Shown: positions 9,520-19,305 of the stretch, in pieces | How the letters are laid out: every line of letters starts with the position of its first letter | Numbering within the stretch: the stretch's first letter is position 1 | Source of the DNA: Methylocella silvestris BL2 | Lineage (GTDB): Bacteria; Pseudomonadota; Alphaproteobacteria; Rhizobiales; Beijerinckiaceae | Assembly (NCBI RefSeq): GCF_000021745.1 | Contig: NC_011666.1 | Coordinates: 496,001-560,000 of the forward strand | Length of the DNA stretch: 64,000 bases | Direction: 5' to 3' | Translations under genes and position numbers: made by a program | The notes under the pieces: generated by a model | What the model saw: only the letters and a program-made list of their open reading frames with translations | Told to the model about the DNA's origin: nothing | Database searches by the model: none

Positions 9520-10694
9520 TGCTATTCCTTGGCCCTTTTCTCGTCCGCAAGGGCTTTGCGTCACAAAAAAAGCGCAGCGCCTCTAATGATTACGCGTCAA
9601 AAATTCTTGAACCGTCGATCGGCGGCGCCGGGTAATCAAGAGCGAGTTTCCTCTATTCCAGCGCTGCGTCAAGGCAGGCGTCGCCTAATGATGGCTTCTG
9701 TTAATGGATGATAGCAGTTAAAATTTGGCGCCGCTCCGAAAACCATATTGCCGGTGACTCCCCGCCGTGATCGAGATCCTCAAAACCGCGGGAACCGATT
9801 CATACCATTATCATCGGGCTTTCCCTCGAGCTCCTTCCGAAAAGGTGGGGCGCGGTGTTCGGTTTGGGAGCGGCGACCGCCCGGGGCGCCCCTTGCTGCG
9901 TTTTTTGCGAGACCTTTTGCCTCACGCATGTGTCCGCAAAAACTGGAAAGACAACCCAGTGTATTCGAAAACAAGAGGTCTGGCTCACAGCGGGACTACG
10001 CCTTGATATTTCCATTTACGTTGACGTTGGTCGGAACACTGTTTCGCACGCGCGCCTAAACGCCAAAATGGCCGAGATGCTGCGGGCATGGCTACGTTTC
10101 AAAATCAAGTTTTGTGGCGAATGTGTGATGAATATTATTCCGCCATATTTACACACTTCCGTCAGTTCGTGCCGCGGCCGGGTTTGAAGTTGTAATTAAT
10201 ATTGATACAAATGAAAAAAAAGATGTATAAACGTATTAAAATAACATTGATATTAAATACTATACTGTTAATAGATACTATATGACAATAACATGAATAT
10301 AAAATAGTACATTAATATTTGACATAAATAGTTTTTATATAAGTCATAAAACTATATAAATAAAAAAATTATTTATATTGAATTTATACGTATTAAATAT
10401 ACTTTAAATTATTATATCATATCTTTTATTATGATTTGCTGCGGAATTAAATAAGATATACATTGAGCATTCCGTATATAGGTCGTTTTGCGGCAGCTCT
10501 ATTATTTAAAGGCTTCATCTTTAATTTAAATTACCGGAATTCGCGATGGCGAGATTTCTCGGCCTTGTAAAATGTAACGAATATGATTATTTCATATTTA
10601 CATTTTACGGACACATTTTCGATTTAACATACTGCCGAGTCCAAGCCAAGCGGGCGGCATCGCAACGTCACCGCTTAAAACCCCCGAGGAAAAA
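9520..10694. other. Long non-coding region containing an extremely AT-rich block
   Basis: About 1.2 kb without a convincing gene between the polymerase and the secreted GH71-like protein. Bases about 10185-10560 are almost entirely A/T, with runs such as TATTAAAATAACATTG, against a GC-rich background. They are followed by a long inverted repeat and the GH71 start. Short frames at 9748-10187 overlap one another in all phases and have no coding character. Confidence 0.75.
10567..10608. promoter_or_regulatory. 42-bp inverted repeat upstream of the GH71-like gene
   Basis: The outer arms GTAAAATGTAA and TTACATTTTAC are perfectly complementary, and the inner ATATGA/TCATAT continues the symmetry. 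The repeat ends 86 bases before the ATG at 10695. It could be a regulator-binding palindrome, or a hairpin in the 5' leader. There is no T tract that would make it a terminator. Confidence 0.5.
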
Positions 10695-12593
10695 ATGCCG
10701 CCGCTAATGAATTTGCAATATTTTCGACCACGCGCTCAAAAAGCACTGACGGCTTTTCTGCGGGCGGTGGCGAAATACGCTATCCCGGTCATTTGCCTTG
10801 GGGTCGCTGCTTCTTCGGCTTGCGCCGATGGAATTCCCTACCAATCCCCAAGTTATGATGATGTCTTGGGGTCGTCGAAAGTTGTTTTCGCTCACTATGT
10901 TAATTCTCCTTTGCAAACCAGACAGGATGATTATTGGCCGAACAGCACTTGTATGTATTATATTATCCCGGGGAATACGCCTGGCTCAGGCGGAAACCAA
11001 AGAGTATGCCCTGGGCCCCAGATAACGGGCGGATCAAAGTCGACCTATATTATCGATAACTTGAAGGCTGAGATCGTGCGCATGATTGCACGGGGCATAA
11101 ATGGGGTCGCCGTCAATCTCTTTTCGCTCTGCGACTGGTCGGAATCAGGCGCCAATTGCCCCGGCAATCCGGGTGGCGGAGGAATGAGCGGCTACCCGGG
11201 CACCTTGATTAACATGCTCAACGCGGCTGCGGCCGTCGATCGACGATTCAAAGTTCTGCCCATGCCTGACATGTCTGCTGGCATCAAGCCGTCAGATCTT
11301 CCAAATCTTTGGAAGGCAAAAATCGGCGGGACAACAATCTACAATCATCCCAATCTCTACCGTTGGCCCGACGCCAACAACTATCCTGAGCTTTCTCCTT
11401 TTTGCACGGAGTGCTTTCCCGCCTCTCAATATTCAGCAGCGTTCGCGACGATGAAGGCCAACGGTACGCCAATTTCTTGGGCCCCCACTTTTGGCAGCCT
11501 CGGCTGCAACGGCCAGGTTAACGGGTGTGTCTTTTCTCCCTATGCAAGCTTGCCGACGGTATCGATCAATGGCATCCAGGGTGTAAGCGCCGATCGGACG
11601 ATGGCCGCCCTCGCTTTGCGGAACGTTGGCGGCGCGTCCGGCGGCAAAACCTATGGCGGCGGAACCCCCATTAACTGGACAGGGCCTGTCAAGCTTTTTG
11701 GCGGCATGAGCCCGCAGGGATATCAGAGCGGAGGCGGTACTGTTTACGAGGCGCAAAACAGCGCGGCATATCGCGGCGCCTGGGAATCACAGATCGCGCT
11801 CGGAGCCTCGCTCGGCAACATCATGATCTTTACGTGGAACGATTTCGGCGAAAGCACGGCCGTCGAGCCTTCGTCCAATCAATTCGGCGCCCCTTCGACC
11901 GGATATTACGACCTTACGGGCTATTACACGACCTGGTGGAGGAAAGGCGCGGCGCCTCAAATTACGAACGACGCCATCATGTACTTCTATCGTCGGCAGA
12001 CTTACCTCGCCGCGCATAACGCGACGATACCGGGTTTGAAAGCGCGTCCGACGATCCCGTCGTGGAACCTTCCTGCCTATGATAATATTGAAATGGTGGC
12101 TTTTCTAAAAGCCGACGCCACCCTTTCGATCAACATTAAAGGCGTGAGCCAGACGCAGGCTGGAAAAGCAGGACTGAATGTCTTCACAATACCCTTGGTA
12201 AACGGCACGCCGGTGTTTTCTATCATCCGCGGCGGGGCGGCCACGCTTACGACAACCGGCTTCCCGACCTATGGGTCAGGCCAAATCCCGTCCCAGACGG
12301 TCCCAGGCTTGACGATATGCTCGTCCTGTTTTCCCGCAGGCATTCCGGACCCCGTTTATTACAGCGGAAGCACGTTTGCGTGGAGCGCTGGGGTCGATTA
12401 CTATGGCGGCGATTTGAGGACAACAACGATCGCGTCGGAAGACCCGAACCTTTGCGAACAGAGCTGCAAAGCGGACAGTTCGTGCAAGTCCTGGTCGACG
12501 CGCGGCAGGTCTTGCTGGCTGAAATCCAGCATTCCGCTTCCGTCGTTAAATGCGACCGTAATCTCGGGGGCGATCCCAACGCCGGCGAAGTAG
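10695..12593 (+). CDS. Secreted GH71-like alpha-1,3-glucanase (mutanase family) with C-terminal PAN/Apple region
   Basis: 632-aa exported protein. A signal peptide ends about residue 44 (SSACA). The mature N-terminus has KVVFAHYVNS, matching the K-(V/F)-FAH start of GH71 enzymes. IMIFTWNDFGES, near residue 380, matches the GH71 TWNDYGES block, and DAIMYFYRRQ follows it. The last 80 residues (from SAGVDYYGGDL through PNLCEQSCKADSSCKSW to SCWLKSS) have the cysteine spacing of a PAN/Apple carbohydrate- or protein-binding module. GH71 enzymes cleave alpha-1,3-glucan and are mostly known from fungi. GAGGA stands six bases before the ATG. The product may trim a self-made polysaccharide or attack foreign glucan; which is not known. 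Confidence 0.75.
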   Translation: MPPLMNLQYFRPRAQKALTAFLRAVAKYAIPVICLGVAASSACADGIPYQSPSYDDVLGSSKVVFAHYVNSPLQTRQDDYWPNSTCMYYIIPGNTPGSGGNQRVCPGPQITGGSKSTYIIDNLKAEIVRMIARGINGVAVNLFSLCDWSESGANCPGNPGGGGMSGYPGTLINMLNAAAAVDRRFKVLPMPDMSAGIKPSDLPNLWKAKIGGTTIYNHPNLYRWPDANNYPELSPFCTECFPASQYSAAFATMKANGTPISWAPTFGSLGCNGQVNGCVFSPYASLPTVSINGIQGVSADRTMAALALRNVGGASGGKTYGGGTPINWTGPVKLFGGMSPQGYQSGGGTVYEAQNSAAYRGAWESQIALGASLGNIMIFTWNDFGESTAVEPSSNQFGAPSTGYYDLTGYYTTWWRKGAAPQITNDAIMYFYRRQTYLAAHNATIPGLKARPTIPSWNLPAYDNIEMVAFLKADATLSINIKGVSQTQAGKAGLNVFTIPLVNGTPVFSIIRGGAATLTTTGFPTYGSGQIPSQTVPGLTICSSCFPAGIPDPVYYSGSTFAWSAGVDYYGGDLRTTTIASEDPNLCEQSCKADSSCKSWSTRGRSCWLKSSIPLPSLNATVISGAIPTPAK

Positions 12594-12675
12594 AGTTAGA
12601 ACCTGTATCTGCCGGCCGGAAGTTCTGTGCGTCCCGGTTGAACAGCTCGCACCCCTATGTCTGAGTCGCTGAAGT

Positions 12676-12713
12676 GGCGGGTCATCGCAAAGATGATCCG
12701 CCGCTCGTTTTTT
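12676..12713 (+). terminator. Rho-independent terminator of the GH71-like gene
   Basis: A stem GGCGGGTCATC / GATGATCCGCC with loop GCAAA (one G-U pair) is followed after five bases by TTTTTT. It lies 83 bases after the GH71 stop codon and suggests a monocistronic transcript. Confidence 0.8.
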
Positions 12714-13148
12714 CGGCTGCTGGCAGAGTAGACGCGGGCAAACGTGACATAGACCGACAGCATCAAATAGCCGAGCGACCATAAAGACGCGGCGCCAAGG
12801 CGCCCGATCGTAGCAGGAAGCGAGCCGCATCACCATGCCGACGAGGCCTTGGCGACATCTTGCAGGCGACCCACGCAGTGAACGATAGGCGCTGTCGCTC
12901 GCCTCGCCGCTTGCCGCCGCGTCGCTTGCCGCCACGTTGCTGACGATGGCGTGGGAGGGGCCCGGCGTGTCTTGCGTGCCCCGCACGCTTGGCGCGGAAC
13001 ATCTCGAAAAAGGACAGTGACTGACGGGGGTGCGGGAGCACATTACGTCCGGGTTGAAAACCGCATGTTCCGTCCGCTGCTGTGGCGCCCGCGCCGCCAC
13101 CGCGTTTTTGGCGTGTCGCTCGCGCTGCGCTCGGCGGGATGCCTCGAC
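12714..13148. other. Region without a supported gene
   Basis: About 430 bases between the GH71 terminator and aspA. Overlapping minus-strand frames (12546-13100, 12763-13041) are Arg/Cys-rich and unconvincing. A short third-frame stretch reading ASLWSLGYLMLSVYVTFARV could be the relic of a membrane protein, but it runs through the terminator of the neighbouring gene. Confidence 0.4.
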
Positions 13149-14672
13149 TTAACGCTTCGGTTCAAAGACCGGCGAGGCCATGCGTGAGGGACGCGTCATG
13201 TTTTCGATGCCGAGCAGATCGGCGAGCTGCGTCGGCGTCATCAGCCCTTCCTCAAGCACGATGTCGGCCACGCGGCGGCCCTCCTGAAGCGCGCGGCGCG
13301 CGATATGTGAGCAGGTCTCATAGCCGAGCATGGGGCCGAGCGCGGTAACGAGGCCGATGCTGTTCTCGACGAGTTCGAGGCAACGCTTGCGGTCGGCTTC
13401 GATGCCAATGACGCAGCGCTGGTTCAAAGTATCGATCGCGTTGGTCAGCATGCGCAGCGACGTCAGGATCGAATAGCCGATCGTCGGCTCAAAGGCGTTG
13501 AGCTGGAGCTGGCCGCCTTCAGCGCAAAGGGTCACGGTCAAATCATATCCAATCACCAAATAGGCGACCTGACTCACCACCTCCGGGATCACCGGATTGA
13601 CTTTTCCCGGCATGATCGAGGAGCCAGCTTGCGCCGCGGGGAGGCGGATCTCGCCAAATCCGGCGCGCGGGCCAGACGACAACAGCCGCAGATCATTGCA
13701 GATTTTTGAGAGCTTTACGGCGACGCGCTTCAAAACGCCCGAGAACAGAACGAAGGCGCCCATATCCGAGGTCGCCTCGATCAGATTGGCGGCGAGCGCC
13801 AGGCGCTCGTTCGACAGACGGGCAAGCTCGGCGACGGCGAGCGAGGCGTAACGCGGATCGGCGTTGAGTCCAGTGCCGATCGCGGTCGCGCCGAGATTGA
13901 CCTCGCGGAAAAGATCGGACGCTTCGCGCAGCCGATCGACGTCTTCCTTGATGGTCACGCTGAAGGCGTCGAACTCCTGGCCGAGCGTCATCGGCACCGC
14001 ATCCTGCAATTGCGTGCGGCCAATCTTGAGAACGTCGCTAAACTCGACCGCCTTGGCCTTGAAAGAAAACGCAAGCTCCTCCAGCGCATGAGCGAGGGAG
14101 CGCGAGGCGAAGATCACCGCAAGCCGCAGCGCCGTCGGATAGGCGTCGTTGGTCGATTGGGCCATATTGACGTCATCGATCGGATGCAACGCGGAATAAT
14201 CGCCGCGCGGACGGCCTAAAAATTCCAGCGCGACATTTGCGATGACCTCATTGGCGTTCATGTTCGTCGATGTGCCGGCGCCGCCCTGAACCGCGTCGAC
14301 CACGAAATGGGCGGCAAAGCGCGGATCGCTCGCGATCAGCTCGCAGGCGCGGTCGATGGCCTCGGCGCGCTCCGGCTCGAGATGGCCGAGCCGGCGATTG
14401 GCGCGCGCCGCGGCGCGCTTGACCAGGGCTAGGGCGCGAACAAGCTCGGGGAAATGCCCGATCGGCACGCCGGTGATCGGAAAATTATGGATCGCCCGCA
14501 GCGTGTGAACGCCCCAATAGACCTCATTTGGGATCTCGGCTTCGCCAAGGAGGTCGTGCTCGCGCCGGGTTTTTGACGCGGACAGACTGTAGGTGTGGGT
14601 TTCGGCGAGGGTTAAAGCTGGCGGCGGCTCCAGCAGGTCGTCATTTCGGGCGTCGACAGCAAACTCCATCAT
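13149..14672 (-). CDS. aspA: Aspartate ammonia-lyase (aspartase)
   Basis: Aspartase/fumarase superfamily enzyme, 507 aa, converting L-aspartate to fumarate and ammonia. The superfamily signature GSSIMPGKVNP holds the catalytic serine loop. GRTQLQDAVPMTLGQEFDAF and STNDAYPTALRLAV are of the aspartase rather than the fumarase type. The core begins at REHDLLGEAEIPNEVYWG near residue 38. The first 37 residues are an extension relative to typical AspA and could reflect a later true start, although no later ATG is well placed. It stands alone on the minus strand. Confidence 0.88.
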   Translation of the reverse strand: MMEFAVDARNDDLLEPPPALTLAETHTYSLSASKTRREHDLLGEAEIPNEVYWGVHTLRAIHNFPITGVPIGHFPELVRALALVKRAAARANRRLGHLEPERAEAIDRACELIASDPRFAAHFVVDAVQGGAGTSTNMNANEVIANVALEFLGRPRGDYSALHPIDDVNMAQSTNDAYPTALRLAVIFASRSLAHALEELAFSFKAKAVEFSDVLKIGRTQLQDAVPMTLGQEFDAFSVTIKEDVDRLREASDLFREVNLGATAIGTGLNADPRYASLAVAELARLSNERLALAANLIEATSDMGAFVLFSGVLKRVAVKLSKICNDLRLLSSGPRAGFGEIRLPAAQAGSSIMPGKVNPVIPEVVSQVAYLVIGYDLTVTLCAEGGQLQLNAFEPTIGYSILTSLRMLTNAIDTLNQRCVIGIEADRKRCLELVENSIGLVTALGPMLGYETCSHIARRALQEGRRVADIVLEEGLMTPTQLADLLGIENMTRPSRMASPVFEPKR

Positions 14673-14916
14673 GGCGTTAATCCAGTTGATGTGCAGCGCA
14701 AAACGGCGCGCGCTCGACTTTAAGATTGATTACAGATGCTCGGACGGCTTCCATTTCAAATCGATGAAGATTTGACTCTAAATATGGAGTTGCGGCGTGA
14801 GTTGAATGCGCTTTTCGTCACATTCTGGCCGAAAAGGAGCGAAAACCGCGCTGAAACGCGCATTACGTTGAAATATTGCGATGCAACATAACTTCGCTGC
14901 GCCCGATTTTCGGCGC

Positions 14917-17226
14917 TTATTTACGGCGAAGCGCTTCGGCGAGAGCGGCGCCGAGCGCGCCCTCTGACGCGCCTCGATCCACAGCTTTCGGACGTCGGTC
15001 CTGCGGCCGAAACGCGTCGCTCGGCGGCGGCGGGGCGGCGCCAGACCCTTTAGCAAGATCCTCCTTGCGCATCGACAAAGCGATCCGCTTCCGTTTCAGA
15101 TCGACTTCCAGCACGCGGACCTTGACGACGGCGCCCGCCTTGACGACTTCGGCCGGGTCCTTGACGAAGCGGTCGGCTAATTGGGACACATGGACAAGCC
15201 CATCCTGATGCACGCCGATGTCGACGAAGGCGCCGAAATTGGCGACATTGGTCACCGTGCCTTCGAGGACCATGCCGGGCTTCAGCGCGGCGATCTCATC
15301 GATCCCTTCCGCGAAGACCGCCGTCTTGAATTCGGGACGCGGATCGCGACCGGGCTTTTCCAATTCGAGGAGAATGTCGCGCACCGTCGGCAGGCCAAAG
15401 CGCTCGTCGATGAAACGGGCCGGATTCAACGCTTTCAGCGCCGCGCCGTCGCCCATCAGCGCGCGCAGATCGCGCCCGCAGGCCGCGACGATTTTGCGCG
15501 CGACGCCATAGGCCTCGGGATGAACGGATGACGCGTCGAGCGGCTCGTCGCCGTTCGGGATGCGCAAAAATCCGGCGCTGAGCTCAAAGGCGCGGGGTCC
15601 CAAACGCGGCACTTCGAGGAGCGCTCGGCGCGTCTTGAAGGCTCCGTGTTGATCGCGATGGCCGACGATCGCCTCGGCAAGCGAAGCGCTGAGCCCCGAG
15701 ACGCGCGACAGCAACGGCGCCGAGGCCATGTTGAGATCGACGCCGACGGCGTTGACGGCGTCCTCGACGACGGCGTCGAGGGCGCGGGCGAGGCGCGACT
15801 GATTGACGTCATGTTGATATTGACCGACGCCGATCGCCTTTGGTTCGATCTTGACGAGTTCGGCGAGCGGGTCCTGCAGACGCCGTGCGATCGAGACCGC
15901 GCCGCGCAGCGAAACGTCGAGGTCCGGCATTTCCGCGGCGGCCCGCGCGGAGGCCGAATAGACCGAGGCGCCGGCCTCGCTGACGACGACTTTGGTGGGC
16001 TGCGGCGCCGGCAGCTGCTTGATGATTTCGGCGGCGAGACGCTCGGTCTCGCGACTGGCCGTGCCATTGCCGATGGCGATCAGTTCGACGCCATGTTTGC
16101 GGATGAGCCGGGCGAGTTCCGCCTCTGCGCCCCGCACATCATTGCGCGGCTGGAACGGATAGACCGTCGATGTGTCGAGCAGTTTCCCGGTGGCGTCGAT
16201 CACCGCGACTTTGACGCCGGTGCGAATGCCGGGGTCGAGCCCCATGGTGGCGCGCGGACCGGCCGGGGCCGCCAGCAGCAGATCCTTGAGATTGCGAGCG
16301 AAAACGTCGATCGCCTCGGCCTCGGCCCGTTCGCGCAGCTCGCTCATAAGATCCAGCGACAGATGCAGCGAAAGTTTGGCGCGCCAAGCAAAGCGCGCGA
16401 CCTCCATCAGCCAGGAATCCGCCGCGCCGGCCTTGGCGTCGATGGCGTAATGGCGGGCGATGATCTCCTCGACCGGCCTGATCGGGGCCTCAATATCGGC
16501 GTCGACCTCGATGTCGAGGGACAAAAATTCCTCGTTGCGCCCGCGCAGCATGGCGAGGGCGCGATGGCCGGCCGTCGTCGCCCAGCGCTCGCTATGGGCG
16601 AAATAATCCGAAAATTTGGCGCCGGCCTCTTCCTTGCCCTCGATCACGCGGGCGCGCAGCACCGCGCGGCGCTGCATATAGGCGCGAAGCTCGCCAACGA
16701 GATCGGCGTTTTCGCTAAAAGTTTCGGCCAGAATATCGCGGGCTCCATCGAGCGCGCTTTTAATGTCGGGGACGTCCGCAGAGAGAAAGCCTTGCGCGAG
16801 TTGGGTGGGGACGCAGGCGCGATCGACAAGAATGCGCTCGGCCAGGGGCCCAAGGCCGCGCTCCCTGGCGATTTCCGCGCGGGTGCGGCGTTTGGGACGG
16901 AAGGGGAGATAAATATCCTCAAGTTCCGCCTTGGTCGCGGCTGCGGCGATTTTTTGCTCCAGCGCCTCGGTCAATTTTCCCTGCGTTTTGATCTGGTCGA
17001 GGATGGAGGCGCGACGCGCCTCAAGCTCGCGCAGATAGACAAGGCGTTCTTCGAGCAGGCGAAGCTGGTTGTCGTCGAGGCCGCCGGTCGCCTCCTTGCG
17101 ATAGCGCGCGATGAAGGGAACCGTTGCGCCGGAATCGATGAGATCGACCGCGACCTTCGCCTGTTCCGGCCGGGCGGAAATTTCGGTGGCGATGGCGCTC
17201 AGAATGCGGTCGTTGGCGGATGACAT
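14917..17226 (-). CDS. tex: Tex-family RNA-binding transcription accessory protein
   Basis: 769-aa Tex/YhgF homologue, a conserved nucleic-acid-binding protein linked to transcription. Seen in order: the N-terminal helical Tex domain ([21 protein letters not shown]), the YqgF/RNase H-like domain ([16 protein letters not shown]), the helix-hairpin-helix region ([18 protein letters not shown]) and a C-terminal S1 domain ([20 protein letters not shown]). A low-complexity tail follows. The ATG at 17226 is chosen because a longer in-frame start at 17541 would run through the tRNA-Ser gene; GAGAGG lies upstream. Confidence 0.93.
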   Translation of the reverse strand: MSSANDRILSAIATEISARPEQAKVAVDLIDSGATVPFIARYRKEATGGLDDNQLRLLEERLVYLRELEARRASILDQIKTQGKLTEALEQKIAAAATKAELEDIYLPFRPKRRTRAEIARERGLGPLAERILVDRACVPTQLAQGFLSADVPDIKSALDGARDILAETFSENADLVGELRAYMQRRAVLRARVIEGKEEAGAKFSDYFAHSERWATTAGHRALAMLRGRNEEFLSLDIEVDADIEAPIRPVEEIIARHYAIDAKAGAADSWLMEVARFAWRAKLSLHLSLDLMSELRERAEAEAIDVFARNLKDLLLAAPAGPRATMGLDPGIRTGVKVAVIDATGKLLDTSTVYPFQPRNDVRGAEAELARLIRKHGVELIAIGNGTASRETERLAAEIIKQLPAPQPTKVVVSEAGASVYSASARAAAEMPDLDVSLRGAVSIARRLQDPLAELVKIEPKAIGVGQYQHDVNQSRLARALDAVVEDAVNAVGVDLNMASAPLLSRVSGLSASLAEAIVGHRDQHGAFKTRRALLEVPRLGPRAFELSAGFLRIPNGDEPLDASSVHPEAYGVARKIVAACGRDLRALMGDGAALKALNPARFIDERFGLPTVRDILLELEKPGRDPRPEFKTAVFAEGIDEIAALKPGMVLEGTVTNVANFGAFVDIGVHQDGLVHVSQLADRFVKDPAEVVKAGAVVKVRVLEVDLKRKRIALSMRKEDLAKGSGAAPPPPSDAFRPQDRRPKAVDRGASEGALGAALAEALRRK

Positions 17227-17444
17227 GCGTATTTGGCCTCTCTCGATTCGGGCGCGCAGCTTAGGGCAGGGCAGGCTCAAATCCAATCGATCGGAGCCAA
17301 AGCGGCGGCGCGAAGGGCGGGTTGCGCTCGCCGCGCGGACCACTATAGTGCGCCGGATTCGCGCCCCCGGCGGCGCTGCGATCCCGAGAAGGGTCGAAAG
17401 CAGCTTGGGTCTGGACGTTCGTCCAATCATTTTAGCGAAAATGC

Positions 17445-17534
17445 GGAGGGGTGGCCGAGCGGTTGAAGGCGCACGCCTGGAAAGTGTGTATACGGGAAAC
17501 CGTATCGCGGGTTCGAATCCCGCTCCCTCCGCCA
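17445..17534 (+). tRNA. tRNA-Ser (anticodon GGA)
   Basis: 90 bases including an encoded CCA end. Acceptor GGAGGGG pairs with TCCCTCC, followed by discriminator G. The anticodon loop CTGGAAA gives GGA. A long variable arm (GTGTATACGGGAAACCGTATCGC) and the T-loop GGTTCGAATCCC are present. The flanking decayed integrase suggests that the 3' end has served as an integration site. Confidence 0.95.
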
Positions 17535-17699
17535 CCGGCATGTTTGCAAGTGTTTGTCAACGTCAAAAACGACATAAAAAATCAACTAGTTGACGAATAC
17601 TGCGTTTGTTCATGTCTCTCATTATTTGCCTCAAGCACCGTCCGGGACTAGGATAGAATTAGGACGGAAATTGAGGCCTGAGTGGCGTAGCTCCATCGA

Positions 17700-18455
17700 T
17701 TGACGGCACGCTTTTGCGCGACCGTGGCAAAGCCCGGTCGCCACGCGGATGGCGGCAAGCTTTATTTGCGCGTCGACGCCTTGGGCGTGGCCCGCTGGAC
17801 TTTTATGTGGGTTCGCGGCGGCCGTGAGCGCGAAGCGGGGCTCGGCTCCCGGCATATGGTCGGCCTTGCCCAAGCCCGCGAACTCGCCGGCGGCATGAGA
17901 GAGATGCTCGCCAAAGGGATCGATCCGCTCAACGCCCGCGCCGCAGAACGCCGCGCCAATGCCGCCCGCGTGACTTTCGGCGAATGCCCCGACGCTCTGC
18001 TCGCCTCGAAAGAGTCGGGCTAGCGCAACGAAAAGCACAAAGCGCAATGGTGTATGACCTTGAAGGTCTATGCCGCTTCTTTGCGGCCGATCGCCGTCGC
18101 CGACGTGTCGACGCAGGACGTTTTGCGTGTTTTGCAACCAATCTGGCGCACAAAGCCCGAAACGGCGAGCCGGTTGCGCGGGCGCATCGAGGCCGCGGTC
18201 GATTCGGCCCGCGTCGCAGGTCATATCGACGATCGCGCGCCCAATCCCGCGCGATGGGGCGGTCATTTGGAAATGCTTTTGCCGAAGCCTGAGAAGCTTT
18301 CCCGCGGCCATCATGCCGCGATGCCTTATAAAGACGTGCCCGCCTTTTCTGAAGAGATTACGCTAGGCCGAAGGCCTGAGCGCCCGCGCCCTCAAACTGG
18401 CGATTTTGACGGCCGCGCGGAGCGGCGAGGTCTTGAACGCCAAATGGCCTTAAAA
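17700..18455 (+). pseudogene. Broken tyrosine-recombinase integrase (P4-like, DUF4102 N-terminus)
   Basis: Starts with the integrase N-terminal domain (PGRHADGGKLYLRVDALG, then LGSRHMVGLAQARELAG). It reads FGECPDALLASKESG and meets a TAG at about 18021 where relatives have Trp. It then continues in the same frame (RNEKHKAQWCMTLKVYA, then PARWGGHLEMLLPKPEKL, RGHHAAMPYKDVPAF). A shift near 18365 moves the reading to another frame (LKLAILTAARSGEVLNAKW), which ends in TAA. The first catalytic Arg region is present; the HxxR and Tyr regions are gone. The position 165 bases after tRNA-Ser is typical for such integrases, so this is the stump of a lost integrative element. Confidence 0.85.
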
Positions 18456-18539
18456 TCCTGAGCCGCAGCGACGCCGATTTCAAAGACCAGATTGGGGCCT
18501 GCTTGCGGAGCCTCGAACGGCAATTCTTCCTCGCCGCGG

Positions 18540-18893
18540 AGAATGGTGGTCGTCCTCTTGATAAGCTGTTCCTGGTGAAAGCCCGACAAAGAGTTGCTGG
18601 GGGCGTCGTAGCCGCAGTCGCGCTTCGAACTCATCCAGGGCGGGCGAGGCGCGGCTCGTCAAAGCTTGGAACCAGGGCGTTCCCGCGAGCGCGCTCAGTG
18701 AGCGCTTCGGCGTCAGCGAAAAATCGATCCTGCAAAAAATTCATACGCTCCGCGCCGCCGGCGTCGAGCTCCGCATGGGCGAGAGCGCGATTGTAGCTCT
18801 TGAGAATCGCAGGCGGCAGATGTTGGCGCGCCTGAGGCTGCTCATGAGAGTTTGCCCTGCGTCGGTTCCGCGCGAAGCGCAATCCAGGCCGTA
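18540..18893 (+). pseudogene. Helix-turn-helix protein fragment in the integrase-remnant region
   Basis: An open stretch without a proper start reads EARLVKAWNQGVPASALSER, FGVSEKSILQKIHTLRAAGV and ELRMGESAIVALENRR. This has the look of a GcrA/resolvase-like DNA-binding helix-turn-helix. It lies just after the broken integrase and before about 400 bases with no gene, and is best read as further debris of the same element. Confidence 0.35.
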
Positions 18894-18986
18894 ATATGAC
18901 GCGAGCGCTCCTAAGATTTCTTCAAAGCGACTTGTGCAGGCCGAGATTGAAGGGCCATCGCTCCCGGAGGCACATGGAAGCAGCCC

Positions 18987-19109
18987 TCAGAAATGCCCCA
19001 GCGCTTTATTCGCTGGCGCCAACGCCTTGAATGATGGTGTTTTGGCTTCGAGCATCCATTTGAAGACGATCATCGCCGTCGTCGCGAGCGTCGCACCGGC
19101 GTCGGCCAT
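18987..19109 (-). CDS. Possible 40-aa small protein
   Basis: A very short frame begins MADAGATLATTAMIVFKWML and ends with an Ala/Lys-rich tail. It is preceded by TTAGGAGC five bases from the ATG, which is the main reason to list it. It lies between mobile-element debris and the TonB receptor gene. Weak evidence; it may be chance. Confidence 0.2.
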   Translation of the reverse strand: MADAGATLATTAMIVFKWMLEAKTPSFKALAPANKALGHF

Positions 19110-19305
19110 GCTCCTAACCTAACCGAGTGAGGAGCGGCCTTCAGGGCCAGGAAAGCGTACCATTTCCCCAACCGTCGGCTGGATCCCCGCGCTGGCCAAC
19201 AAGACGCGACACGGGACGACGTTTCCAGACCGCAGAGCGGTTCTACGTCCGAGGCGGGCAACCGAAAATCATCGAGCGGTTGCACGCCGCGTCGGGAGGA
19301 GTCGC

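Noticed and set aside
9748-10187. Three overlapping frames upstream of the AT-rich block
   Set aside because: They overlap in different phases on both strands, have no ribosome-binding site and no recognisable protein.
12546-13100. 184-aa minus-strand frame and neighbouring short frames
   Set aside because: Composition is not protein-like, the phases compete, and the region includes the GH71 terminator. No supported gene.
15646-17223. 525-aa plus-strand frame opposite tex
   Set aside because: Antisense to a well-matched Tex protein; it is an effect of GC-rich codon use and has no family-like motifs.
17227-17541. Upstream extension of tex to 17541
   Set aside because: It would translate through tRNA-Ser; the ATG at 17226 has its own ribosome-binding site.
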